Shown one piece after another: positions 25,923 through 33,397 of a stretch of 64,000 bases of DNA (positions within the stretch are counted from its first letter, which is position 1; the number at the start of each line of letters is the position of its first letter). The position numbers were made by a program, and so were the translations under genes. The DNA is from Bacillota bacterium (GTDB lineage: Bacteria > Bacillota > Clostridia > Christensenellales > CAG-138). Under the pieces are notes generated by a model that was given only the letters and a program-made list of their open reading frames with translations, was not told where the DNA came from and did not search any database. Location of the stretch: positions 124,001 to 188,000 of the forward strand of contig JAEWCL010000007.1 of assembly GCA_023390655.1 (NCBI GenBank). Direction: 5' to 3'.

Positions 25923-26921
25923 ATGTCACTAATGGATGGGATCAAGGCAAAGGCCAAGAGCGTGAAAAAGCACATCGTGCTGCCTGAAGGAACGGAGGAG
26001 CGCACCATACAGGCCTCCGCCATCATCGTGCGGGAGGGCATCGCGGATGTCACCCTGGTCGGCAAAGAGGCGGATATCCGTGCCGCTGCGGACAAGCTTC
26101 AGGTATCGCTTCAAGGCGTCAACCTGTTGGACCCGGAAACCTCGCCGGAGCTTCCGGCATACATCGAGAAGTTCTATGAACTGCGCAAGGCAAAGGGCGT
26201 TACCCCGGAACAGGCGGAACGCACCATGCGCGATCCTATGTTCTTTGCAGCCATGATGGTAAAGGAGCAGAAGGCGGACGGCATGGTGGCCGGCGCAATC
26301 TGCACAACGGGAGACACGCTTCGCCCCGGACTCCAGATTGTAAAGATGGCAAAAGGCATTTCTGTTGTTTCCAGCTGCTTCATCATGGAAGTTCCAGATA
26401 AATCCTACGGCGATAACGGTATTTTAATATTTGCGGATTGCGCCGTCAACCCCAACCCCACAGCGGAGCAGCTGGCGGCAATCGCTATTTCTTCCGCTGC
26501 AACCGGCAAAGCGCTTTGCTCCATGGAACCCCGCGTGGCCATGCTTTCCTTCTCCACCAAGGGAAGCGCCAAGCATGAACTGGTGGACAAGGTATCCGAA
26601 GCCACGCGCCTGGTGCGCGAGCTTGCGCCCGAACTCAATGTGGACGGCGAACTTCAGGCGGACGCCGCACTTGTAGAGAAGGTCGGCCAATTGAAATCCC
26701 CCGGAAGCCCGGTTGCGGGCAAGGCAAACGTACTTGTCTTCCCGGATTTGCAGGCGGGCAATATCGGCTATAAGCTGGTGCAGCGCCTTGCGGGCGCGGA
26801 GGCCATCGGCCCTGTTTGCCAGGGCTTTGCCCGTCCCATCAACGATCTTTCCCGCGGCTGCAGCGTGGATGATATTGTAAGTGTTGTTGCAATCACGGCT
26901 GTTCAGGCGCAGGATTTATAA
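25923..26921 (+). CDS. pta: Phosphate acetyltransferase
   Basis: Converts acetyl-CoA and phosphate to acetyl phosphate, the first step of acetate fermentation with ATP yield. 332 residues, the usual length of the short Pta. It opens MSLMDGIKAKAKSVKKHIVL; the family signatures ADGMVAGAICTTGDTLRPGL and MLSFSTKGSAKHE are intact, and VFPDLQAGNIGYKLVQRLAGAEAIGP closes the active-site region. The ATG at 25923 was preferred because GGAAGGAG lies upstream, though 13 bases away; ATG 25932 is an alternative. Operon with ackA, 10 bases on. Confidence 0.96.
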   Translation: MSLMDGIKAKAKSVKKHIVLPEGTEERTIQASAIIVREGIADVTLVGKEADIRAAADKLQVSLQGVNLLDPETSPELPAYIEKFYELRKAKGVTPEQAERTMRDPMFFAAMMVKEQKADGMVAGAICTTGDTLRPGLQIVKMAKGISVVSSCFIMEVPDKSYGDNGILIFADCAVNPNPTAEQLAAIAISSAATGKALCSMEPRVAMLSFSTKGSAKHELVDKVSEATRLVRELAPELNVDGELQADAALVEKVGQLKSPGSPVAGKANVLVFPDLQAGNIGYKLVQRLAGAEAIGPVCQGFARPINDLSRGCSVDDIVSVVAITAVQAQDL

Positions 26922-26931
26922 GGAGGATTAC

Positions 26932-28137
26932 ATGAATATTCTGGTTATCAACGCAGGCAGCAGTTCTTTAAAGTATCAGCTGATCAACGTCGTCAATGAA
27001 AATGTCGTCGCAAAGGGTATCTGCGAGCGCATCGGCATGCCCGAATCCAAGCTGACCTACAAGCCGACAGGCGGGGAAGCGCACATTGTCAAAAAGGACA
27101 TGAAGGACCATACCGAGGCCATGCAGATGGTCATGGACGCGCTTATCGATGAAAAGATCGGCGTGCTCAAGAGCACAAAGGACATCGCCGCAGTCGGCCA
27201 CCGCTTGGTGCATGGCGGAGAAAAGTTCACAAAGCCCGCGTTAATTACCGATGAAATGCTGGGGGTGCTTGAAGAGCTTACAGAGCTTGCGCCGCTTCAC
27301 AACCCGGCAAACCTCATGGGCATCCGCGCCTGCAAGGCGCTCATGAAGGATACCCCGATGGTGGGCGTGTTCGATACCTCCTTCCATCAGACGATGCCCG
27401 AAAAAGCATTCCTCTATGGCCTGCCCTATGAAGCCTACCAGGATATGAAGATCCGCCGCTATGGCTTCCACGGCACCTCCCATAAGTACGTATCCCGGAT
27501 TGCGGCTCAAAAATTGGGCAAGCCCATTGAAGAAACCAAGATCATCACCTGCCACCTTGGCAATGGTTCGAGCATTGCGGCCGTAAATGGCGGCAAGAGT
27601 GTCGATACCTCTATGGGCTTTACGCCGCTTGAGGGCGTGCCCATGGGTACGCGCTGCGGCGATATCGATCCCGCGATTGTTCTCTACCTGATGGAACAAA
27701 AGGGCTGGGATGCCGCCAAGGTCAATTCCTACCTGAACAAGGAAAGCGGCATGCAGGGGCTTTCGGGCGTCTCCTCCGATTTCCGCGATCTTTGGGATGC
27801 GGAAGAAGCCGGCAACGCGCGCGCAAGGGCGGCGCTTGAGGTGTTCTGCTACAGGGTGAAGAAGTACATCGGCGCTTATGCCGCCGCGATGAACGGCGTG
27901 GACGCAATTGTATTCACTGCCGGCGTTGGCGAAAATGACCGCCCGGTACGCGAGTGGGTGCTTGCGGATATGGAATATCTCGGCGTGGAGTTTGACCGTG
28001 AGATCAACAACACCATTCCGCGCGGTCAAGGCGGCGAGCTCTCCAAGCCCAGCAGCCGTGTAAAGGTCTACCTGATCCCCACGGATGAAGAGATGGCCAT
28101 CGCGCGCGAGACAGCACTCGTTGCCAATATCGGCTGA
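26932..28137 (+). CDS. ackA: Acetate kinase
   Basis: Transfers phosphate from acetyl phosphate to ADP, giving acetate and ATP. 401 residues. The N-terminal ASKHA phosphate loop MNILVINAGSSSLKYQL, GHRLVHGGEKF, the signature RRYGFHGTSHKYVS and TCHLGNGSSIAAV, and MGFTPLEGVPMGTRCGDIDP are all present. AAGGAGG precedes ATG 26932; the longer frame from 26881 overlaps pta and is rejected. Together with pta this gives the acetate branch of a fermentative metabolism. Confidence 0.97.
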   Translation: MNILVINAGSSSLKYQLINVVNENVVAKGICERIGMPESKLTYKPTGGEAHIVKKDMKDHTEAMQMVMDALIDEKIGVLKSTKDIAAVGHRLVHGGEKFTKPALITDEMLGVLEELTELAPLHNPANLMGIRACKALMKDTPMVGVFDTSFHQTMPEKAFLYGLPYEAYQDMKIRRYGFHGTSHKYVSRIAAQKLGKPIEETKIITCHLGNGSSIAAVNGGKSVDTSMGFTPLEGVPMGTRCGDIDPAIVLYLMEQKGWDAAKVNSYLNKESGMQGLSGVSSDFRDLWDAEEAGNARARAALEVFCYRVKKYIGAYAAAMNGVDAIVFTAGVGENDRPVREWVLADMEYLGVEFDREINNTIPRGQGGELSKPSSRVKVYLIPTDEEMAIARETALVANIG

Positions 28138-28208
28138 GATCGTTTTATGCGATTTTCGGACGGAAACGTGGGTAAATAGTTGCTCACGGCGAAAGAAAAT
28201 AGAATCTG

Positions 28209-28246
28209 CCAATCCGCTTTAGAGGAATAAATTCAGTGCGGATTGG
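28209..28246 (+). repeat. Perfect 9-bp inverted repeat upstream of the SCIFF gene
   Basis: CCAATCCGC (28209-28217) and GCGGATTGG (28238-28246) are separated by 20 bases. The right arm ends two bases before the putative -35 of the SCIFF promoter. It has no T-run, so it is either a weak end for ackA transcripts or an operator. Confidence 0.55.
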
Positions 28247-28248
28247 TA

Positions 28249-28277
28249 TTACGAACAGCGCAATGTTGTGTTATAAT
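28249..28277 (+). promoter_or_regulatory. Promoter of the SCIFF peptide gene
   Basis: Consensus TATAAT (28272-28277) with a weak -35 TTACGA (28249-28254) at 17-base spacing; the peptide ATG follows 27 bases after the -10. Confidence 0.6.
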
Positions 28278-28304
28278 GGTACAAACATAGACGGAGGGAT
28301 CCCT

Positions 28305-28448
28305 ATGAAGCATATTCAGACCATTCAGCAGCCCTGCATCAAGGCGGATGCACATACCGGTTGCGGCGAGTGCCAGGCAAGTTGCCAGTCCGCTTGCAAA
28401 ACAAGCTGCACCGTAGCAAACCAGTCCTGCCAGAAGGGAAAGAAATAA
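28305..28448 (+). CDS. scfA: SCIFF ranthipeptide precursor (six cysteines in forty-five residues), with a seventh Cys
   Basis: A 47-residue ribosomal peptide precursor, near-universal in Clostridia, matured by the radical SAM enzyme encoded next door, which installs Cys-to-Thr thioether links. It begins MKHIQTIQQ and the core TGCGECQASCQSACKTSC is the canonical SCIFF sequence. The six family cysteines are C20, C23, C27, C31, C35 and C42; an additional C11 stands in the leader part, which I do not remember as typical. ATG at 28305 has ACGGAGGG upstream. Its biological role is unsettled. It is too short for routine gene callers but certain by sequence. Confidence 0.97.
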   Translation: MKHIQTIQQPCIKADAHTGCGECQASCQSACKTSCTVANQSCQKGKK

Positions 28449-28465
28449 GTTTTTATTGAGCAAAT

Positions 28466-28507
28466 GAATTTGGGGCGGGCCGTTAAGCCCGCCCCAATTC
28501 CGTTTTT
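28466..28507 (+). terminator. Strong hairpin terminator/attenuator between SCIFF and its maturase
   Basis: Arms GAATT(T)GGGGCGGGC (28466-28480) and GCCCGCCCCAATTC (28487-28500) with loop CGTTAA and a T5 tail (28503-28507). The next promoter-like site for scfB is not evident, so partial read-through would give more peptide than enzyme. Confidence 0.85.
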
Positions 28508-28527
28508 ACAGGAGAAGGAGTACCTTT

Positions 28528-29871
28528 TTGATTCATACGTTTTCTTTTTTGGATCCAAGGGATCAAAAACAGCAGTATTTTATGCTGGATGTAGAGAGCG
28601 GCGCGGTGCATCTTTTGGATGAAGCCGCTTACTTGGTTGCGCATGCGATCGAAAGGGGCGAGGATGTGCGTGCCCTTTCACTTCCCGCGGCGGAAGTGGA
28701 TGAAATTTTATATGAGTTTGACGCGCTGCGCGGAATGGGCATGTTTGATTCTTCGGAGCAGACGCCGCCGCCCACGAAGGAAACAACCCAGGTCATCAAG
28801 GCTATGTGCCTGCATATTGCGCACGACTGCAATCTCAGGTGCAAGTATTGTTTTGCCTCCACGGGTGAATTCCATGGCGCGCGCATGATGATGCCGCTTG
28901 AAACGGCAAAGGCGGCGCTGGACTTTTTGATTGCCCATTCCGGCAACAGAAAGCATCTGGAGGTCGATCTTTTTGGTGGCGAGCCGCTGATAAATTTTGA
29001 TGTTGTTAAAGAGACGGTTGCCTACGGCAGGACGCTTGAAGAAAAGCACGGCAAGGTAATCCGGTTTACCATGACCACCAACGGCCTCGCACTGACGGAG
29101 GATAAAATAGAATATCTCAACCGGGAGATGCATAACATCGTGCTCAGTCTCGACGGCCGCCGCGAGGTACACGACGAGCTGCGCCCCACCGTCAACGGCA
29201 GGGGTTCTTACGATGCGATCCTTCCCAAACTGAAAGCGCTTGTAGAGGCCCGCGGCGAAAAAGAGCATTATGTGCGCGGCACGTTCACCAATCTGAATCT
29301 TGACTTTGTAGAGGATGTCAAAGCGCTTTATCAGGAAGGCTTCCGGCAGATGTCCATAGAGCCTGTAGTGCTTGCGCCGGAAAGCCCGTATGCGATCAGG
29401 CAGGAACATCTGCCCCGCATCATGGAGGAATACGATAAGCTGGCCGCTTACCTCATGAACAGCCGCAAGGATGGGGAATGGTTTAATTTCTTCCATTTCA
29501 TGATGGATATGGACAACGGCCCCTGCCTGAAAAAACGCATCACCGGCTGCGGCGCCGGCACGGAGTATGTGGCCGTGACGCCGGACGGGGACATTTACCC
29601 CTGCCACCAGTTCGTGGGGGAAGAAGGCTTCAAGATGGGCAATGTGCTTGACGCTTCCTTTGACGCTTCCATGCAGCAGCCATTCCAGGCGTGCAATGTG
29701 CGGACAAAGCCAGCGTGTCAAGCATGCTGGGCCAAGTATTTTTGCAGCGGCGGCTGTGCGGCCAACGCATGGAAATATCAGGGCGACATCATGGTGCCCG
29801 ATGAGATCGCCTGCGCGCTCGAACGCAAGCGCACCGAGTGTGCGATCGGCATCAACCTTTTGGAGCGCTGA
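28528..29871 (+). CDS. scfB: SCIFF maturase, radical SAM/SPASM enzyme
   Basis: Forms thioether cross-links in the SCIFF peptide (the Clostridium thermocellum homologue is CteB). 447 residues: an N-terminal PqqD/RRE-like winged helix (about 1-85) that would bind the leader, the radical SAM motif CNLRCKYC with Cys101, Cys105 and Cys108, and a C-terminal SPASM region with auxiliary-cluster cysteines (ITGCGAG, YPCHQF, CQACWAKYFCSGGC, IACALERKRTEC). The start is UUG at 28528 with GGAGAAGGAG upstream. The order SCIFF, scfB, secD, secF is common in Clostridia. Confidence 0.96.
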   Translation: MIHTFSFLDPRDQKQQYFMLDVESGAVHLLDEAAYLVAHAIERGEDVRALSLPAAEVDEILYEFDALRGMGMFDSSEQTPPPTKETTQVIKAMCLHIAHDCNLRCKYCFASTGEFHGARMMMPLETAKAALDFLIAHSGNRKHLEVDLFGGEPLINFDVVKETVAYGRTLEEKHGKVIRFTMTTNGLALTEDKIEYLNREMHNIVLSLDGRREVHDELRPTVNGRGSYDAILPKLKALVEARGEKEHYVRGTFTNLNLDFVEDVKALYQEGFRQMSIEPVVLAPESPYAIRQEHLPRIMEEYDKLAAYLMNSRKDGEWFNFFHFMMDMDNGPCLKKRITGCGAGTEYVAVTPDGDIYPCHQFVGEEGFKMGNVLDASFDASMQQPFQACNVRTKPACQACWAKYFCSGGCAANAWKYQGDIMVPDEIACALERKRTECAIGINLLER

Positions 29872-29899
29872 AGCGAAAAAATCAATACGGGAGGCTGAC

Positions 29900-30823
29900 A
29901 TGGGCAAGATTGGATGCAAGACGGTTGCGGCGGTATTGACGTGTGTGCTGCTGGCCGGGGCTTTGCCGGGCGGGGGAAGGGCATTGTCACGGACGGCGGA
30001 CACGTTTGAGGCACAACAGATGTTTGTTTCCATGACGCCTCCTCCAACCGCTGCACAACAACCTACGCCAAGTCCGGCGCAGACGCCCGCAGTTTCGCCA
30101 ACCCCTGCGCCTTCCCTTAGCCCGTCCCCAAGCCCCGCGCCGTCGTTTGCGTCTTCCTTATCAAAAGAGGAAATCAGGCGTCTCGCGCCTACAACAGGCA
30201 TGACGTTTGAAGAGCTTGTCGGGGACAATGGCGTATATGAATCGCCAAGAGCCTATCCCGCGCCCGGCACGTTCCGGCTGGTAGTGGATCTGTATCACCA
30301 GGTGGTGCTGGCCTATACGCGGGATAAAAGCGGTGCGTATACGGTGCCTGCCCGCTTCATGGTCTGCACCACGGGCGCGCAAAAAACGCCTACGCCGCGC
30401 GGGATATTTTCCTCCGGTACGCATAAGGTGCGCTTCGGGCTGTTTGTTAACGACGGGGTCTATGGCCAGTATTGGACGCAGATCACAAGGCGCATCTATT
30501 TCCACTCGCTGCTATATACCAAGAAGGATGCACAGACGTATACCAGCTCCTACAGCAAGCTCGGGCAGCGCGGCTCTCATGGCTGCGTCCGCCTGCTTGT
30601 GCCGGATGCGCGGTGGGTCTACTACCATATCGCGCCGGGTACGGAGGTGGAGATCAAAAAAGGCTCCAAGGACGATCTTGAAACGGCGTTCATCAAAAAG
30701 AATCTTACACGGCCAAAACGTCCGGCATCCCGCCCGAAGCTTCGGCCCGGTGAGGTACCGTATACCGATAATTGGGACATTGCGACCTACCTGCAGGGCT
30801 ATATGGGCATTGTTTCCGGCTGA
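29900..30823 (+). CDS. Exported L,D-transpeptidase (YkuD domain)
   Basis: Peptidoglycan cross-linking or modifying enzyme outside the membrane. 307 residues from the ATG at 29900 (GGGAGG upstream; the longer frame overlaps scfB). A signal peptide occupies about the first 30 residues, then a Pro/Ser/Thr-rich linker (about 50-80) probably spanning the wall. The YkuD domain runs about 110-255 with the catalytic motif SHGCVRL: His227 and Cys229. A basic tail (RPKRPASRPKLRPG) may bind wall polymers. The gene sits between scfB and secD. Confidence 0.9.
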   Translation: MGKIGCKTVAAVLTCVLLAGALPGGGRALSRTADTFEAQQMFVSMTPPPTAAQQPTPSPAQTPAVSPTPAPSLSPSPSPAPSFASSLSKEEIRRLAPTTGMTFEELVGDNGVYESPRAYPAPGTFRLVVDLYHQVVLAYTRDKSGAYTVPARFMVCTTGAQKTPTPRGIFSSGTHKVRFGLFVNDGVYGQYWTQITRRIYFHSLLYTKKDAQTYTSSYSKLGQRGSHGCVRLLVPDARWVYYHIAPGTEVEIKKGSKDDLETAFIKKNLTRPKRPASRPKLRPGEVPYTDNWDIATYLQGYMGIVSG

Positions 30824-30846
30824 TATCGGGGGCTATTTTGCCGCTC

Positions 30847-30875
30847 TTGAAACCGCGCATGCGTTGTGACATAAT
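30847..30875 (+). promoter_or_regulatory. Promoter of secDF
   Basis: TTGAAA (30847-30852), 17-base spacer, CATAAT (30870-30875), 100 bases before the GTG start of secD. Confidence 0.6.
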
Positions 30876-30973
30876 AGGTACGTTGCCGGGGAATGCGAAT
30901 GTGAAGTATTTCCAGGCGGCAGACAAGCAGTCCCAATGCATGCGCGCTGCATGTAAAAAAGGAGGAATGCGTA

Positions 30974-32263
30974 GTGAATGTACGCAAGTTGATTTCGCTT
31001 GTAATCATTGTATTGCTGACGGCCGCCATCGGATATATCGGTTTTTTCGGCACCGCATGGGGTATCTATGAAGTCAAGCCGTTTATGGAGCAGGTACCCA
31101 AGGGCTTGGAACTTGGGGGCGGCGTAGCGCTGCTGTTTGAGTTAAAAGAGGGTACGGAAGGTTCCGTAGCCGATATGGATACAACGGCCGCTATCCTGCG
31201 CAAGCGCCTGGAAAGCACGGGCTATGCCGATGCTTCTGTTGTGCGTGTGGGGGAGAATGCCGTCCGTGTGGATATTGCCATCAACGGCGCTGACCAGCAG
31301 ATGGGTGCAGCCTACATTTCCCAGTATCTCTCAGAGCCCGCAAAGCTTGTCTATAAGGATCCGGAGGGCAACGTCATATTCGATAATTCCGGCATCCAGC
31401 GTGCGTTTGTACAGTCCGGCCAGCAAACAACAACGGCGAACATTTCTTATGTTGTCGGCTTCAAGCTTACAGGTGAAGCATCAAAGGCCTTTAAGGACGC
31501 TACTTCCGCCAACATCGGCAAGCAGTTTACGGTGGAATTGAATGATAAAGTGATTGCGCAGCCGATCGTATCCGTCGCGATCACCAACGGAACCGGTTAT
31601 CTCGATACCGGCTCGTTTACCGCCCAAAGTGCAGGGCTGCTCGCATATCAGCTCAACAGCGGCGCGCTGCCGGTTGCGCTGGTGCTTACAAGCGCAACCG
31701 AGCTTGGTGCAACGCTTGGGGAAACAGCTGCGGACAGCGTTGCAATGGTGCTTGGCATCGCGCTTGCGGTTGTTGGAGTATTTTTCCTGGTGCGCTACCG
31801 TCTGGGCGGGTTGATTGCCGATCTGTCGCTGTTGATCTATCTGCTTGTATTTCTGGTGGGTCTTGCCACCATTCCCGGCATCCGGGTCAATCTTCCCGGC
31901 GTTGCGGCAATCCTCGTTTCCTTTGCGCTGGCGGCCAATGCGGATGCGATGCTGCTTGCGCGGCTCAGGGAAGAGATTTTGCTTGGGAAAACCGTGCGTA
32001 CCGCCGCAAAGGCAGGCTTTGCGCAAGCATTCATTCCCATCGCGCATGCGCATGCCGTGGCTGTCCTTCTTGCGCTTGTACTCCTGATTGCGGGAAACAA
32101 TGCGGTTGCGGGATTTGGCGGCGTACTCGCCGTGGGTGTGGTATTCAGCTTCCTGCATGCGCTTGTAACGCGCGGATTGTTTGCGCTGCTGATGGGGCTG
32201 CCGGCCGGCAATAAGAAACTTTATGTTTCCCGCCGGGCTGTTGCCGCAAAATCGGCCCAGTAA
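30974..32263 (+). CDS. secD: Protein translocase subunit SecD
   Basis: Membrane subunit that uses proton-motive force to help complete Sec-dependent export. 429 residues: transmembrane helix at about 8-28, periplasmic P1-type domain with the family's PKGLELGGGVALLFEL (GLDLxGG-like), 'QPIVSVAITNGTGYL', then five helices from about 255 (LGATLGETAADSVAMVLGIAL). GTG start at 30974 after GGAGGAATGCG. It lacks long inserts seen in proteobacterial SecD. Adjacent to secF with 13 bases between. Confidence 0.94.
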   Translation: MNVRKLISLVIIVLLTAAIGYIGFFGTAWGIYEVKPFMEQVPKGLELGGGVALLFELKEGTEGSVADMDTTAAILRKRLESTGYADASVVRVGENAVRVDIAINGADQQMGAAYISQYLSEPAKLVYKDPEGNVIFDNSGIQRAFVQSGQQTTTANISYVVGFKLTGEASKAFKDATSANIGKQFTVELNDKVIAQPIVSVAITNGTGYLDTGSFTAQSAGLLAYQLNSGALPVALVLTSATELGATLGETAADSVAMVLGIALAVVGVFFLVRYRLGGLIADLSLLIYLLVFLVGLATIPGIRVNLPGVAAILVSFALAANADAMLLARLREEILLGKTVRTAAKAGFAQAFIPIAHAHAVAVLLALVLLIAGNNAVAGFGGVLAVGVVFSFLHALVTRGLFALLMGLPAGNKKLYVSRRAVAAKSAQ

Positions 32264-32276
32264 GGAGGAAACGCAA

Positions 32277-33185
32277 ATGGATGTTATGAAGAACTGGAAG
32301 CGTGCGGCTGCGCTTGTTGCTGCACTTGTCGTAATCGGCGCCATCGTATGCGCAATATCCGGCGGCCTTCGCACAGGCACGGCGTATACGGGCGGAACAC
32401 TGATTACCGTCGCCGTCAAGGCGGATTATGACATGAAGGTGGTTGAAGGCGCTCTGCGTGAAAACGGCATAGCGAATGCACAGGTGCAAAGGGCGGGGGA
32501 GCAACGCAATCTTGCTGAAATCCGCTTGCAGGGTGCTCAGGATGCCGCCGCGCTTGCAACGAAACTCGAACAGAGCATTGCAAAGACCTATGCGGGCGCA
32601 AAGGCTTCTTCCACTAAGGCAATCACCGCCGCAAAAAGCGGCACGCTGCTTGTGTCCTTGATCGTTCCGGCGCTCGCCGCCTGTGCTGTCGCATTTGTTT
32701 ACGCCTGGGCGAGGTATGGCGTACAGGCGGGCATTTCCGCCGCTGTAACGGTTTGCGGCACGCTGCTTGCCATGCTTGCTATCGTATGCATTGTGCGTAT
32801 CGTGATATCTCCCGCGTTCGTTTCTGCATGGCTGCTGGTTGCAGGCTGGACCCTCTATGGTATCTACGTGCTGTATGAACGCATTTGGGACGGTTATCTG
32901 GGCGATCCGCAGGCGGAAAAACGCCGTGGCGCAATTGTCAATGCGGCGGTTGTGGCAAACCTTCCGTATATGCTTGCGGTTGCCGCGTGCCTTGCACTGG
33001 TCCTGTGCGCGCTTGCTGTGTTTGGCGGCGCAGGACTTTTGGGGTTTGCCGTATCGGGCATCATCGGCCTGGTGGCGGGAAGCGTACTCGTCATCTTCCT
33101 TGCGGCTCCATTATGGGCAGCTTTGCAGATGAACGCGGCCCCGGCCCAGACGCCCAGGAAGAAAACGAACAAGAAAAAGAAATAA
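32277..33185 (+). CDS. secF: Protein translocase subunit SecF (divergent)
   Basis: Partner of SecD. 302 residues with one N-terminal and five C-terminal hydrophobic segments, an extracytoplasmic domain between them (about 32-125), and a Lys-rich tail. The topology, the TAYTGGTLITV segment resembling the SecF 'DFxGG' loop, and the position after secD identify it. Several usually conserved SecF stretches are weak: the loop before TM5 keeps only 'LYGIYVLYERIWDG' (compare YDxIVVxDRxRE). Start at 32277 has AAGGAGGAAACG. A clear terminator follows. Confidence 0.85.
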   Translation: MDVMKNWKRAAALVAALVVIGAIVCAISGGLRTGTAYTGGTLITVAVKADYDMKVVEGALRENGIANAQVQRAGEQRNLAEIRLQGAQDAAALATKLEQSIAKTYAGAKASSTKAITAAKSGTLLVSLIVPALAACAVAFVYAWARYGVQAGISAAVTVCGTLLAMLAIVCIVRIVISPAFVSAWLLVAGWTLYGIYVLYERIWDGYLGDPQAEKRRGAIVNAAVVANLPYMLAVAACLALVLCALAVFGGAGLLGFAVSGIIGLVAGSVLVIFLAAPLWAALQMNAAPAQTPRKKTNKKKK

Positions 33186-33191
33186 AGGCTC

Positions 33192-33218
33192 AAGGCGGGC
33201 AAACGTGCCCGCCTTTTT
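33192..33218 (+). terminator. Rho-independent terminator after secF
   Basis: AAGGCGGGCA (33192-33201), loop AACG, TGCCCGCCTT (33206-33215) and a T-run to 33218. Confidence 0.9.
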
Positions 33219-33233
33219 ATTAAGGGAGAGAAA

Positions 33234-33393
33234 ATTGCTCCCACAACGAATTTCGAGACATCATGGCGGCCTCTTTCCCGCCATACTGCGTCAAAAATGC
33301 TCGGAATACCTTTGGGTATTCCTGCGCCTTTTTCCTTGCATGGCGACAAATATCCTCGCCAATCTAAATTCACTATTTCATTGAGGGAGCAAT
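33234..33393. repeat. 160-bp multi-hairpin intergenic element with terminal inverted repeats (MITE/REP-like)
   Basis: Bounded by ATTGCTCCC (33234-33242) and GGGAGCAAT (33385-33393). Inside are three hairpins: ATGGCGG/CCGCCAT (33263-33284), GGAATACC-tttg-GGTATTCC (33303-33322) and TGGCGA/TCGCCA (33341-33361). The minus strand reads SEFRLARIFVAMQGKRRR in one frame; from memory such peptides appear again and again as spurious hypothetical proteins in clostridial genomes, which suggests a dispersed element. Its right arm contains the recJ ribosome binding site. Only one copy is in this window, so the repeat status needs a genome search. Confidence 0.65.
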
Positions 33394-33397
33394 ATCC

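Noticed and set aside
30040..30140. Short tandem Pro/Ser/Thr codon repeats
   Set aside because: They encode the wall-spanning linker of the L,D-transpeptidase; low complexity, not a DNA repeat element.
28708..30228. Minus-strand frame of 506 codons across scfB and the transpeptidase gene
   Set aside because: Spans two confidently assigned + strand genes and the gap between them; composition is that of an antisense shadow.
32894..33373. Minus-strand frame of 159 codons over the secF end and the intergenic repeat
   Set aside because: It runs through the secF terminator and the hairpin repeat; part of it is the recurrent spurious peptide of that repeat, not a gene.
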